The notes beneath the pieces were generated by a model. The model saw nothing but the letters and a program-made list of their open reading frames with translations, was not told where the DNA came from and searched no databases. Below, one piece after another: positions 36,401-48,400 of a stretch of DNA of 64,000 bases. The position numbers and the translations under genes were made by a program. Numbering within the stretch: the stretch's first letter is position 1; each line of letters starts with the position of its first letter. The stretch is from Adenanthera pavonina (lineage: Eukaryota; Streptophyta; Magnoliopsida; Fabales; Fabaceae): positions 10,250,001 through 10,314,000 of the forward strand of contig JAIVEN010000013.1 in NCBI GenBank assembly GCA_026686845.1, read 5' to 3'.

Positions 36401-37708
36401 GGCCAGTAGCAATAAAAAAAATACTATATATCAACTCAAATGCTTTGGTTGATGCCATGGTTGGAATTACGTCAATGGAAAATAAAGCTGCATTTGGAAA
36501 TTAAACTTTGTTACCGAATACCATCTTTGCACATTTTTCTAATTAACCTTTTGAAAATTAAGGGCAAGTTGTTAAAGACAGATTACATTACATTAGATGG
36601 CAACCTAATATTCAATCAAAAACAAACCAGTCACCAAAGAATTAAAAGAAAAATAAATAAACCTTTCATTAGTTCAATTTTACATGCATATTGCTTTTTC
36701 TTATTCTTCTTCTAGTGTTGTGTACACTTGATTATGATACATATATATATAGATTGATGCTAGAACCTTATTACTTAGTCACTATTATCAATCACATTAA
36801 TCTTTTTGTTCACAAAATTCTTAGCCAGCCAAATATAAGTACATAAACTGAGAGCACTAAAACCTGTCAAAACCCAGTAATAAGAATCAAGGTGTGCCCA
36901 ATTCAAATTGTCTCCTAACCAAATAATGATGTCTAAAATTTTTCAACAAAACTCACTAGCTGATGCCTGATGGTGTGAGCTGAAATTTGCTAAAGGAGAA
37001 GGGGATCGAGCTTGTGAAGGCCTGGAAGGAAGGGAAGATAGTCACGAGTCACAGGCTCATGGTCACTACATGAACTCACTAAGTTGCAATCACGGGGGGA
37101 AAGGAAGACGAAGACAGAGTCACAAAGCTGTGGCCACAAAGGAAGACAGAGAGGGCAGTGGATCTGGGTTGGTGCAAGTGAGAGTACGAGAAAGCAGTTG
37201 CGATGTGAGTACAAGACTGAGCTTGTGAATGAATGCGATGATTAGGGTCTATGCCGAGTGGGAGCCTGTGAGATTGTGAGTGCTAGACCGAGCTTGTGAA
37301 CAATCAACAAGTGTGAGACTTGAAGAGTGGAAGTGTCGAGTGTGAGACCGCCGAGACCAAGCTTTTGAATGAGTGTGAGACTGGAACTCTGGAAGTGGAA
37401 GAGAGGAAGTGACGACTGCCAAGTGCGACTGCGAAGCAAACTGAACTGAGAAGTGAGAAACTGAGAATTAGGGATTTTTGGGAATTTTTTTTTCTATCTT
37501 ATAAAATTAAAATAATAATTTTTAATTAATTTATAAATAAAATATATATTTATAGAGAACCGTCCGGTTCTAGTTTCTGGCTCAACCTCTAGTTCATTCC
37601 AGTCCAATCCGGTTCAACCCCAAAAACGGCTCAACCTATCAGAATGAGCCGGAGAAGTGTCCGAGTGGTGGTCCGACCGTCCGGTCTGGTCCGGGTTTGA
37701 AAACATTG
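33494..37708 (-). mobile_element. hAT DNA transposon (element 1)
   Basis: Terminal inverted repeats CAATGTTTTAAAAATCGGAC (left) and CAATGTTTTCAAACCCGGAC (right, reversed) with 8-bp target duplication CTCAGGAT (33486-33493) / CTCAGGAC (37709-37716). Eight-base duplication plus a hAT transposase inside define the superfamily. Subterminal regions are rich in GAACCGG and GGTTCAACC motifs. The 4,215-bp element has its transposase on the minus strand, and a GC-richer 5' region (36960-37470) that would hold promoter and leader. Confidence 0.95.
33831..36305 (-). pseudogene. hAT transposase (DUF659 / hAT dimerisation type), intron-containing, with few lesions
   Basis: From an ATG at 36303-36305 the order is: an N-terminal BED-type zinc-finger remnant (DPTWEHC, HLAGKKGDAISCKKVP, about 36250-36130); a DUF659 block 35804-35271 (WLYDCCIP, GCTIMANGWQD, IVTDNASNYKPAG); a middle helical part 35240-34600; and the C-terminal dimerisation motif SSSGCERNWS near 34410. 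Introns are suggested by good joins: CCCG/GTAAAG (about 34599) to ...GATAG, giving P-D-E-W-W; and AATAG/GTATAT (about 34290) to TTTTAG (34200), giving N-R-V-V-N. Lesions: TAG stops at 35943-35945, 35841-35843 and 35271-35273, a frame break near 36258 and another near 35065. Probably inactive, but recently so. Confidence 0.9.
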
Positions 37709-37716
37709 CTCAGGAC

Positions 37717-38413
37717 ATCAAGCCGGCCGACTAGCTTTTAATTTTGAAACTGTTAAGGACTAGGCTCCTTCTTTGACATTTTTTCAGTTTCATGGAAATG
37801 ATTCTTAGTGTCAATATTTTTCTTACAGGGTCCTTGGGTGTCATTTTATCTTTTTTTATATGATTATTAGGTACCAGTGCAACTAAACCAAATTTAAGCA
37901 CTCTCATGTCTAAATCGAAATGGCTCTTTTAACCTAATTTTTTGTTTTACAAGTTTGAACTCGAGATTTTAGTTAAGGATGTTTCTTTTTTATCACTCAA
38001 TTCAACTGCTTTTAGTATTTTCCTAATTTTTTTTGTTATAGATGTTGCAACCATAACACTCCATACTACACAATTGGAACAACAAATTGTTCTTGTTGTT
38101 TAAATTTTGAGTAAAATACTATGATATCCTTATATTTTACCTAAATTATAGAAATATCATCTCTATTTTAGAAATATATACAAATTTTTCCTAAATTAAA
38201 AGTTATGTTACACATATTTCCCCTTTATTTTCAAAATTTCATTTCCATTCACCCAATAGTTAATAAATAATTAAAGACCTATTTGGTTTATCATTTTATA
38301 AACTAAATTGTGGTTTATAAACATCATTTTCCCTCTTTTACTTAAATAGATTTGTGACAAATTTTACTATTTTTACCCAAACTTCATTTTTGTAAACTGT
38401 TATTATTCTAACT
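37717..38413. other. AT-rich non-coding stretch
   Basis: Flank of hAT element 1; no gene seen. Confidence 0.5.
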
Positions 38414-38415
38414 TA

Positions 38416-38703
38416 CTCCCTTCAGTCCAAAATATAAGGAGTTTCTAACTACTTCACACATATTAAAGAAAGGTGGTTACACTCTTAAATTTCTCAAAAA
38501 AAAAAAACTCAACATCTCATTTTTACCTTTATTAATTACTAATAATTAAAGTTATTTTCACTATTTTCTATTGCAAATTACGAGACTGGTTATCAATAAA
38601 TAGGGGCAAAAAAGGTGAATTACTACTAAATATTATATAACACCTTATATTATGGATCAAAGAAAGGTTTTAGAAAATCTCTTATATTTTAGACCGAAAG
38701 GAG
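38416..38703. mobile_element. Stowaway-like MITE (Tc1/mariner)
   Basis: Ends CTCCCTTCAGTCCAAAATAT and, reversed from the right, CTCCTTTCGGTCTAAAATAT, the typical CTCCCTCCGTCC-type termini. Flanked by TA at the left (38414-38415) and TG at the right, a decayed TA duplication. 288 bp, non-coding. Confidence 0.8.
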
Positions 38704-39089
38704 TGCTTTCTATGAAACTGAAAACCAAGTGGGCACTAACTCATCAAATTTAACCCTTTTTTCCTTTTCTGAATATCCCTCTTCAATATAAATATTTATT
38801 TAGGAATGTTTCCAACATATTTTTTTAACTTTTTAATTTAATACTTTCAAATGCATTTATTTAAATATAACTAAAATTAATTACTTAAAATTATTTAATA
38901 AATATTCTATATTTTTAATACTGGGTCATGAGGAAATATGATCATGAATTTTTCATGTAATATTTCAAATTTATTTAGATTTTATTGGATAGAAATTAGA
39001 GATTTTATATTCTAAAGGTAAATCAATGATTTTTATTATAGTAATAATTTTAATTTATAAAAAAGGTATAATAGAATATTCTTAACTAT

Positions 39090-39205
39090 CTTAAAAATTG
39101 TTCTAATGTGTATGTTTTGAAAATATATGGGAAGTATCTATAATTTCCTTAAAAATTGTTCTAATGTGTATGTTTTGAAAATATATGGGAAGTATCTATA
39201 ATTTC
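39090..39205. repeat. Perfect 58-bp tandem duplication
   Basis: Two identical copies, 39090-39147 and 39148-39205, starting CTTAAAAATTGTTCTAATG. No mismatch seen, so it arose recently. Confidence 0.95.
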
Positions 39206-39564
39206 AACAATATTAAAAGGATATCAATGTATTTTACTCTTAAATTTTGTATATGATTTTCTTAATTTTAATATCTTTTTATTTTAAAATGTAAAAAAAC
39301 AAGCTAAAAAATATTTTTATAAAAAAAATAAAACAATATGTTAATAATTTGAACTGAAAATGATGTTTAAATATAAAAATATAAAATTTAAATCAATATC
39401 ATCAGTATTATATTTAAATTTAAAATCTATAATAAGTGGCATTTTTCATAAATTATTTACAGTATAATTTATTTCTCTAACTCTATAAAGTTAAGATAAA
39501 ACTCAAACAATCAATTACTATATTAATCATCAAAACAAAACCAAAATAACTAATAAGATCCAAC

Positions 39565-39692
39565 ATAGTTGATAGATAGCTGGGTTCATTAAGAATGCTG
39601 TCTAGAGTTTGATTCTTAGTCATATGTATAAAAAAGATCTTATTGGAAGAAATAAAATTCATTTCAATAATCTTTATATAAAAAAAAAAAAG
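39565..39692 (+). mobile_element. Possible tRNA-derived SINE
   Basis: TAGCTGGGTTCATTAAG (A-box-like, about 39577) and AGAGTTTGATTCT (B-box-like, 39604-39616) are spaced as in a pol III promoter, followed about 60 bp later by an A-rich tail. No target duplication found, so low confidence. Confidence 0.3.
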
Positions 39693-42600
39693 TCTTTAGC
39701 TATCAATTGAGACATACACAAAAAAATCAACTTTTTTATCAAAAAGTAATTAATATATATATATATATCAAAATCTGTAAAAACAAAAATTATACTATTC
39801 ATTAGGGTCACTTTGGGATGCCGTATAAGGTGTAATAGTATAAATTAATATAATACATTGTAAGCTTTACACAAGTTTGATGCACATAATGGATTGTATA
39901 AATTATGCATCATGATTTTCTAATATATTAAAATAATGGATAATTTAATAAAGCCTTAAAAGTGGGATCAGACCTGATAAAATTGTAATATATGCATATA
40001 TTCCTTTTTGATCTTCAAGTCACTCTATACATCTTAGCACAACTAAGGGTGTACATGGGCAAAACTGAACTTTACCCAACCTAATATGATCCTATGAACA
40101 CTTGGGGTTGGGCTGGGCAGAGCAAGAACATACTGAACTTTTTACCCAATCTTAAAGAAATTAATAAAATTATTAAAAATTAAAAAATAATTTCATTTAT
40201 TAACCAAAAAATAATAATTACCTTCATTCAACATATATCTTATTGAAAATAATGTAAGGATTAAAACTAATATTTTTGAACAATACAAAAACTCAATAAT
40301 TATACTTATTTCTTATGTAACATTAAGTTAAAAAAGCAATTCAAAATTTTAATTAGCATCAAAAGATTAAAATCTTTAAAAAAAATTTATAATAATCATA
40401 AAATCAATTTATTATATATGATATATCCAAAAAAATAACAATATAAATAAATATTTATAAAAAAAGTTGATAAAGAATAAAAGCAAAATAATATATGTAT
40501 TCCAGCCTAGCTCAAAGTTGCCCGGGCAAGACCAAGCCACCAGATCTTTTGCACAATCCTACCTACATCCATGTACCTTCGCCATAGCCATTCACTATTT
40601 TCACACATGAATTTGTCACCATGCAAGCACCCATCGTCTTCGATCGATTTGTAATATTGTTCAGTCACAATCTCAATTTCATGTGTAATCAAAATTTAAT
40701 TTACTTTAAAAATATTTTTAACTTGAAATATAAAAATTAATAATGTTTTAACATTTATAATTCAAAAAAAATTATTTGACTGACTATATTACATTTTAAA
40801 GTAAAGGGTATCTTTGTCAAAAGAGTCTAATTCTATGCTATATCTCTTATTATAAAATCATGGTTTTGTTTTTATAAAAATAAACCAAATAAGCACTCAA
40901 TGGAGCTGGAGATGCAAGTTCAAAGGAAAAGCTGGAAAGGTCATCTGCAGGATGGAGTGCTTCAGGAGAGCCATATATTAATTTCATTCTTCATCAATTG
41001 TTAGTAGCCCAGCCTAGTAATTTTAAAGACAATTGAGGACCGACAAAAAACAAATATTTATAAAGCAGAATGAGCACCGAAAATTTAGTTGGTGTCGGTT
41101 GAAATTCAGTTTATACCAATTGAAAACTCTTAAATACGATCTTTATTAAGAAATATTTTACTCCATGGGTCCCACCTTAATATTATGTGACTGTCCTGCT
41201 ATGTACGAGACTCTTATTCATCTCTCCCCTGTTCCCTTTAATCTCCCCCTTTAATCTCGCTAGTCTTTTCCGTGACGCTAAGTTAGTCCTTAGCAGATTC
41301 CTAGGACATCATGTCTATCCTGTAAGCTCTTAACTCTTTGTTAGCCTTTTATTATTATTAATTAATTAAATTATAATACTTTATATAATGTCACACCAGA
41401 TACTCCATAGTATTAAATTCTTGTGAAGTCTTAGTCTTATCCTATCAGGTTTTATACTCTTAAGTCACAATCCATCAAATAGATTCTAGTTTATTTTTTT
41501 TATATATAATTATGTCATTTTTAAATAATACTGAATCCAAATTTTATTCCAAAAAAAGTGATAGCGTTATGCACGTCTATAAGCTTCATAGCATGTGGAC
41601 GAAGAAGACAACTTTCTGTTGTTCAATAATTCTTTATAACATTTTCAACTCTTTTAACTTTTCTTTTGGACACATCCTGCTGAGCTTTCAAACCTACCAG
41701 TGGTGGAAGAGCAGATGCCCCCACAATTTTAATTTTGTAAAATTTGTTTGCAGTTATTCTATTTTATATTTTGTATTTTACCAATGCATGCTCTGATACA
41801 TTTTTATAATTAGCAGTTGTACTACAATCCAAGTTCCAATATCAATATATTATTTTCAGTCAGTCCAATGTTGTCTCTAAAAATAATATATAATGTTTTC
41901 TAATACGGTTCGATTAAATAATTTTTCTCTAGACTGTTATTTTTTTTGGCCAGGATATCTATACAAATTGATAATTATAAATTTGTATACTTCGTTGGCC
42001 AAAAAAAATTGTATACTTCATTATATAAACATTTTTATTTCAAAATGCTATAATAAACTCTGCATAGAATTATTATGAAGTTGTTAGGGGACAATGTATC
42101 TTTTTAGTGTGTTTCTTTAGTGAGTCACCTATATTTTACACAAAGTTTGCAATAAACTACACTATTTATGACCAAAGTAATAGTTGTACTCCCTATACTT
42201 TTTATAGTTTATATTGAATTGATTGATGATTGATTTTTACTTATATTTTATATTGTTTATATAAAATAATAAATACAAATAGAATTATTTCTTTTATGTA
42301 AAAATAGTGAAATTATTAATATAAATATAAAAATAACTTTCAACATATTTTTCATTCAAATTCGAATTTGCTTCTAAATTTTAGAGGCAAAAAGGTCAAG
42401 ATATTATCAATATCATTCCCATATATATATAGTAAAATCTACAGTGCAGGTCTTCTTAAATTTCGCCTGATAAAAAGGACTTAACTCAAACTTCTAGCTC
42501 TTCTACTGCTAACTACTTGTCTTACTCGCTATTAGACCACTACTATCCATTGACTTCATTTTCAAATATTCTTGAGCAGATTCAATATATTAAAAATTTT

Positions 42601-43090
42601 AAAAATAACTAAATCAATGATCAATAAGAATGTCAAAGGCATATTTTAGTGTAACTATCTATGGAAGACACAAGGTGAAGCTAAAATTGACTCAATTAAC
42701 AAATAACAATACAAACAATGAATCATTAGCATCAAGAGTGAGAAGAGCTTAGACAAATTCTGTTGGAGATTCATTCAGCAAGTTCTAATAACTAGTTTGG
42801 AGAGCCAATTCTCCGAGTTTCATTCATGTGATCTTGCTGGAAAGAGTCCTTCTTCTTGATCCCTTAAACCATGAAATGCAGAAAGAGCTCACAAAGAAAG
42901 GTGCGAGAGTAAAGAAAGAAAGGCATTGTTTATTCTGTAATCTGACCAGTGACTGTGATGATTCGTCAACATGATGGTGGGGTTCCCTCAGGCCACACCT
43001 TTCGTCCAAGTCCCACCGACATTCATTCACGGGCTCTGCCTCCCTTGTTCTTTACCTAAATGCCTAAACGCATCTTCACCCCTCTCTTTT
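39693..43090. other. AT-rich intergenic region
   Basis: Holds a (TA)n run near 39753-39768 and scattered poly-A/T. A hAT-like end (TAAGGGTGTACATGGGC) at 40069 has no confirmed partner. No coding frame is convincing. Confidence 0.5.
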
Positions 43091-43092
43091 AC

Positions 43093-43250
43093 CACTTTTA
43101 TCACTTGCTTGCATCCTTTGTGCCCTTTCTCTACGATATTGATTTACATGCATACATTCATACATACATATCTCATACATACCATTTTTGTCACTTGCTT
43201 CCCTTGTGCCCTATCTCGACCATACATACATACATACATATGTCATTTCT
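43093..43250. repeat. Direct duplication with (CATA)n tails
   Basis: TCACTTGCTT..C..TTGTGCCCT.TCTC.A followed by CATACATACATA-type sequence occurs at about 43096-43180 and again at 43189-43242. Confidence 0.7.
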
Positions 43251-43386
43251 CTTATTTCAAAAAACACTTAGGGCTACTTTGTTGCTATCCCATATATTAC
43301 ACTGATTTTGTTTGGTTATACCATGTAAACCTATTTAGTTTTTATTTTTTAATTATAAAGAGTCAAAAAGACTGAAATGTTCCCGT

Positions 43387-43510
43387 AGGTGGATGGTGGA
43401 TGGTGGTGGCAGAGGGACAAATGGTGGGTTCCTGGTGGTGGAGGATAGTGGAAGGTGGCTGGTGACAAAAGTCAGCATCCAGTGGTGGTAGATAATGGAT
43501 GACAGCAAAC
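43387..43510. repeat. GGTGG-rich low-complexity tract
   Basis: About 120 bp dominated by GGTGG, GGATGGTGG and GGAGG on the plus strand; strongly G-biased against the AT-rich surroundings. Non-coding as far as can be seen. Confidence 0.7.
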
Positions 43511-44669
43511 AGGAGTCAGGTCATTTTAGTCTTTTCATAGGAATTACACTGATGTAATCATCTTTCATCTCATTTTTCGATGTAAAGAGAATTACAAGAT
43601 TTAATGTAATCATGTATTAAAATATAAAGCTGATTACCGCACAAAAATGCAACTAAACACACCCATTGTGGTAGAAAATGCAACCAAACAAATGGGTGTG
43701 TGTGTGCAGGCACGCAAAAAATAAAATAAAATAAAATACTTCCCATTAACTTATTTGAAAGCATCTCCTGCAACTATTGTCTTTCGGAAGTTATATCCTC
43801 TTCAGGCATCTTATAATATCATTGTCTTTGAACTTTGATGTTTGGAAACTCAGCAAGGTAGCTCTTTTTTTTCCTAATGAATGAAAAGTTATCACATGAA
43901 AAATCAATTGGTTTGAAGTCGCATGCCTATGAACAGAGCAATTGACAAATAAATAAATAAGCAGTTGAAGAAGTATTTATTTAGTTGTGAAAGTTGAAGA
44001 AAATCTCATGTCATCATTGTATTTTGATGAGACGGTGGAAGTCAATTTATCTTCCACTAAATCAAACATGGCAACAAAAAAAGTAAAGAAAATAAGACAT
44101 GGGACAGTGGTGGCTTCAGATATGTCTCATTCACAGGCATTTAAAAGGAGAGAAGGAATAGTGAGACTTTCTTTTTGAAAGTGTTCTTGCAATGCCCTTT
44201 AGACTAAAACATGAGTTGTGGAGTAAAACCATCTTTTTTCACTCCACAAAATAATTACAGTATCAGAGATACATCAGGAAAATGGAGATTATATATATAT
44301 ATATATATATAAACAATAACCCCACAAGTTTCGTGTTTGCAGCATCAGACCCAGCTTTCAGCATTTTCTCAGCAGAAAATTGTTGTGTTGTGGACCACAA
44401 CTTTTGAACATGGACAATACTGTTACAGTGCATAGTGGGTCTGCAGATCAAACTCTAACTGCATCCCAAAACAACCCAAAAGGTGATAACAATAGTTAAA
44501 CCCCCAACACAAAAAAGGGGAAACTCATCACAACCTAATTAGAAAGGTCAAGGAAGAGAAGCTCTGATGTTAAATGGTGTCTAATGAATGTCAAGAAGCT
44601 GAGGGAAGAAGTGCCTTCTTGAAGTTGAAGAGAATTGTGTACAACTAAGCTCTCTGTTTCCTTGTTCTT

Positions 44670-45392
44670 TCACTTATCAACAACAATGGTGATGAAAGAA
44701 CCACCCACCTCATTTCCTTTTCCCTCACCACCCTCTTCTTGTAATTTTCTTTTGAGCTTCTCCTCTGCTTCCTGCAAGAACTTGAATTTTGGAGGAGGGG
44801 ATGACTTTATCCTATTGAACTCTGCATCAGTCGCTGATTCAAAGAGAGGGTTGAATCCTCCATGATGGTTGTTATAACAAGGGTTCATGAGAGGAGTAAG
44901 AGGAGGAGTGAACAGAGATGGAGAAGCCATGGGGGTCAAATATGGAGTCTCCACAATGAGAAAATCACTCAAGCTCTTAGCCCGTGATTTCCCATCCTCA
45001 GATTCTAAATCCTCCTTTGTTTCTTCCACTATTGTGAACAAGAACCTCGGAGGAACAAAGACGTCCTGCTGATCCTCTCCATAGGGTTTGAATACAAAAT
45101 CCTTGCTTGCTTGTGTTTGAGCGTGTCCTTCTTGCTCAGTATGAACAAGGGCTTCACTGATTCTCACAGAAGAGTAAAGCTCCTGAGTGTGCCTCAAAGA
45201 AGATGATGGCTTTTTCCAACAAAACATATAGAATAGCTCTTTTACAGGGCTGCTATAGTCATTCTCAATCTCTGATCTGCTGGTTATCCTCTTCTTCCAC
45301 CATAACAAGTAGTAAACCTCAGCTACAAGAGCCAGAAAAAGACAGCCAAAAACTACACTCAGACCAACACCTATACTACTCAGAGATTTCAT
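44670..45392 (-). CDS. Predicted single-pass membrane protein of unknown function (240 aa)
   Basis: An intact, intron-less frame from ATG 45390-45392 to TGA 44670-44672, the only long host-like coding frame in the window. Residues about 8-30 (IGVGLSVVFGCLFLALVAEV and on) form one hydrophobic helix followed by WWKKR, which suggests an N-terminal anchor with the rest on the cytosolic side. The body is polar. The C-terminal half has proline/threonine-rich segments (LTPMASPSLFTPPLTPL), a basic SSPPPKFKFLQEAEEKLKRK motif and a short coiled-coil-like stretch. From memory, similar short membrane proteins with an LWWKK motif after the helix are widespread in angiosperms and uncharacterised; I assign no function. 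A good splice donor on the minus strand (GAG/GTATGT, 46006/46007) and acceptor-like CTACTCAG ending at 45469 suggest a 5'-UTR intron. No disruption is seen. Confidence 0.85.
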   Translation of the reverse strand: MKSLSSIGVGLSVVFGCLFLALVAEVYYLLWWKKRITSRSEIENDYSSPVKELFYMFCWKKPSSSLRHTQELYSSVRISEALVHTEQEGHAQTQASKDFVFKPYGEDQQDVFVPPRFLFTIVEETKEDLESEDGKSRAKSLSDFLIVETPYLTPMASPSLFTPPLTPLMNPCYNNHHGGFNPLFESATDAEFNRIKSSPPPKFKFLQEAEEKLKRKLQEEGGEGKGNEVGGSFITIVVDK

Positions 45393-46100
45393 CTTTGACC
45401 CCCAAAATCACATTGAAAGAAATATATCTAACTATCTGAGAATGCTCAATCTCCAAAGAAACCAATATCTGAGTAGAGAAACTTATCAAGCAGATATAAG
45501 TAAATTCACTTACTGAATCAAAAGGCCCAGTTTAACAAAGAGAACACATAGTCATTCACTAGTTTGAGAAAAGCCTACTGGGTTATTTAACTAACAGTCT
45601 AAACTCTGAAGCTGAAGCCAAATATTCTGAGTAATGTCATGAGATAGATTTTCTCACCAAAAGGTTGGCATATTAACAAACACTTGACCTGCAAAGTGCA
45701 AAACCTCCGAGAAGACTAGTCCGACGAAGGGCCTACCAAAAACCCATCTCTGTCGTGAAAGCTACACTTGCAAATCATGAGGTATAAGATGTAAAGAGGC
45801 TTTTACTTTATAATCCCACATGAGATGAAGCACATTGTGGTGGGATTAGGCTCATGATTACCCTCAAAGACAGTAAGTAACATTATAAAGGGTAAAGAAA
45901 GAAACAGAGAATGATCCCCAAAATACAAAATGAGAGATTTGAGGAGGGGGCACGGAAACAAAAGGGGTCCGAGTGAAAGAAAGAAAGAGAGAGGGTCGGC
46001 ACATACCTCACTGGGCTATGGTTGGGAGGTCGCTTGCTTCGGGAGAAGCTCACATGGGATCAGAAAGATAAGGAAAGTAACGCGTCAGTAGATTTTTTAA
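45393..46100 (-). promoter_or_regulatory. 5' leader (with possible intron) and proximal promoter of the membrane-protein gene
   Basis: Minus-strand sequence upstream of 45392. It contains a candidate 538-bp leader intron (46006 to 45469, GT..AG) and a pyrimidine-rich tract (CTTTCTTTCTTTC, about 45975-45990) common in plant leaders. No confident TATA box. Inference only. Confidence 0.35.
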
Positions 46101-46432
46101 AATTTCATATGTCATAGAACAGGGAAGATCCATCCAGATTCCTTAACATAGGAAATGAATTCTCCCATATCATAACCCATTTTTGGTTCCTCAAAAAGCA
46201 AACCCAAAATTTTGTCTTTTTCTTGTGAAAAAAAATTTGTGTTTTCTTATTAAGAGAAAAAAATTCTCTAACTTTTAAAAAATTAAGTTAGCAAATTTCT
46301 ATTACTCTAATTCATTGTTATAACTTATAGCCAAATCATCAGAATTATTCATAACTGTTGCCAACTTTAGTCAAATCATTCATTAGCAAGGTTATATGAT
46401 GAAACAAATTATTAAAAAAAATTCTGAAACCT

Positions 46433-46521
46433 AAAATAATAATGATAATGATAATAATATAAATCTTATCATTATTTTATATTATTATCATTGTTATCAT
46501 TATTATTATTATTATTATTTT
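46433..46521. repeat. AT-rich inverted repeat
   Basis: AATAATAATGATAATGATAA followed by its near reverse complement TTATCATTGTTATCATTATT about 35 bp later, ending in (ATT)n. It could form a long hairpin. Confidence 0.75.
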
Positions 46522-46619
46522 ACAGAACATACAGCTGTGACATTTCGGGAGAAACAATCATCCAATAACATATTTGAAGCTTTTCACAATTCACACGACT
46601 GCTTCCGCTTTAGTTACAT

Positions 46620-48030
46620 AGGGTATTTTATTTAATGATTATAATTATTTTATATAAAAATATCATAAATTTCATATATATAGAAGAATAATTGAAAATT
46701 TAAATTGTTAATGTCGTTATAAAATTTAAACACCATGTAGAACACTTTCAGCTTATTTTTTCAAAAATAAAATTCTAATAGTATATTTTATTTTATTTCA
46801 TTTAAAAAATAATATGGCACTGCTTTGCAATCGAAAATAGTGTAACATTTAAAATTTAATTATTTTTAAATAAAAATAACGCTCATGCAAAATTATAGAA
46901 TCAAATGCTAGGCAAGCCATATAAAATTTGGATATTTCAAATATAATGTTTCCTCATCTTTATTTCTTTCAGCCAATTACCTTGTCTAGATTTTATTTAT
47001 AAATGGATAACCCCAAAATATTAGGGTGGGTCAAATTCAAAATTAACCCTTGCAACTAATTTCCCCCACTAGATTCAAAATAAATAAATATTTCTTCTTT
47101 TTAATAATTGAAAGTTTATATAAGTTGGGTTCCGAGATTTATCAAAATACAGAATTTCTTACAAATTATCCACTAATAAGATTTTCAATAATATGATTTA
47201 AACTTATATCCTTATGGATATAAACCACTTACGAACTAAATCAATTTTTGTTGGCTAAATAAATATTTATTTACAAAGCCTAAATCATTTTGAGTCAAGG
47301 ATATGAAAAACCTAAATGACTGTTTTGTTGTTTTTCCTCAGGTGCCACATTTGTGAGGTTGATGCTCCAACATTTGAATTTTATATATTTTATATAATTT
47401 CATAAATATAGAAGAAAAATTGAAATTTTTAGTAGTTAATGTCATTATAAAATTTATACAAGTAAAACCAATTTTTTAGTTTATTTTTAAAATAAAATTA
47501 AAATAACATATTTTAGTTTATTTTATTTGAACATTAATATCACAATGCTTTGAAATTGAAAATAGTGTGACTTCTTTTCTTGAATTGTGTTATTCGCATA
47601 ACAAGTTTTTTTTTTAACTTTGAATAACGCTCACACAAAATCACAGAATTCGATGCCAGGCTTATAAAATTTGTATACTTACAACATAACGTTACCTTAT
47701 CCTAATTTCTTTTGGCCAGTTACCTTATCTGGATTTTATTCATAAACGGATCAGGTCAAAATATTACTCCGAGTTGGGTCAAATTCAAAATCAACCTTAA
47801 ATATACTAAAATTCAAAATCAAACTCCAGTCATAGAAGCTTCATAAGGATATCTGTTTGGTCATTCTATTGTCTTCAGTCTTAAAAAAAAAAAATTCAAA
47901 ATCAACTTTCGCAACCAAGTTGCCTCAGTTGATTTAAAATAAATAAATATATATTTTAAGAGAGCGCTCTTTTGTAATTTTTCTTCATGTGCCTCATTTG
48001 TGAGCTTCTTGCTCCAACATTCCAATTGAT
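46620..48030. repeat. Diverged tandem duplication (~0.7 kb units)
   Basis: About 46650-47375 and 47380-48030 share landmarks in order: ATTTCATA.ATATAGAAGAA, TTAATGTC.TTATAAAATTTA, GAAAATAGTGT, a CGCTCA..CAAAATPuA segment, GCCAATTACCTTGTCTAGAT / GCCAGTTACCTTATCTGGAT, GGGTCAAATTCAAAAT, AAATAAATAAATAT and TTGTGAG.TT..TGCTCCAACAT. Roughly 75-80% alike by eye. No coding frame. Confidence 0.75.
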
Positions 48031-48367
48031 CCATATATCTCTAACTCACAATTTTGTAAAATTGAGCTTCTCTACCACTTTTTCTTTTGGCTAAATTCTC
48101 TACCACATTTTAGATTAGTTATCAAAATAACTAATCAAAAGTATAAATCTAAAAAGTCCATAACATGTAAAATTGACACTTTCTAGATCAATCACTTCTA
48201 TATTTATTCCAAAATTGATCTAAAAATTTCATTTTAATCAATTTAGTAGGTGCCAAATGTAGTAGTTAAAGCACTAATTTGTGTCCAAAATTTTGATTGA
48301 GAGCCTCTTTTTTTTTAACTTACAAAAAAGGGAGGCGAGAGACAAAGAATTGGGGGTGTCATGCCTC

Positions 48368-48400
48368 CGGTGCACCACGCACCGAAAAGGTGGTGCACCG
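48368..48400. repeat. GC-rich hairpin
   Basis: Arms CGGTGCACC (48368-48376) and GGTGCACCG (48392-48400) around a 15-nt loop; GC-rich in AT-rich DNA. Confidence 0.65.

Noticed and set aside
40069..40575. hAT-like ends TAAGGGTGTACATGGGC and (reversed) TAGGATTGTGCAAAAG
   Set aside because: Flanking 8-mers AGCACAAC and CCTACATC do not match and no transposase lies between; ends may belong to different or truncated elements.
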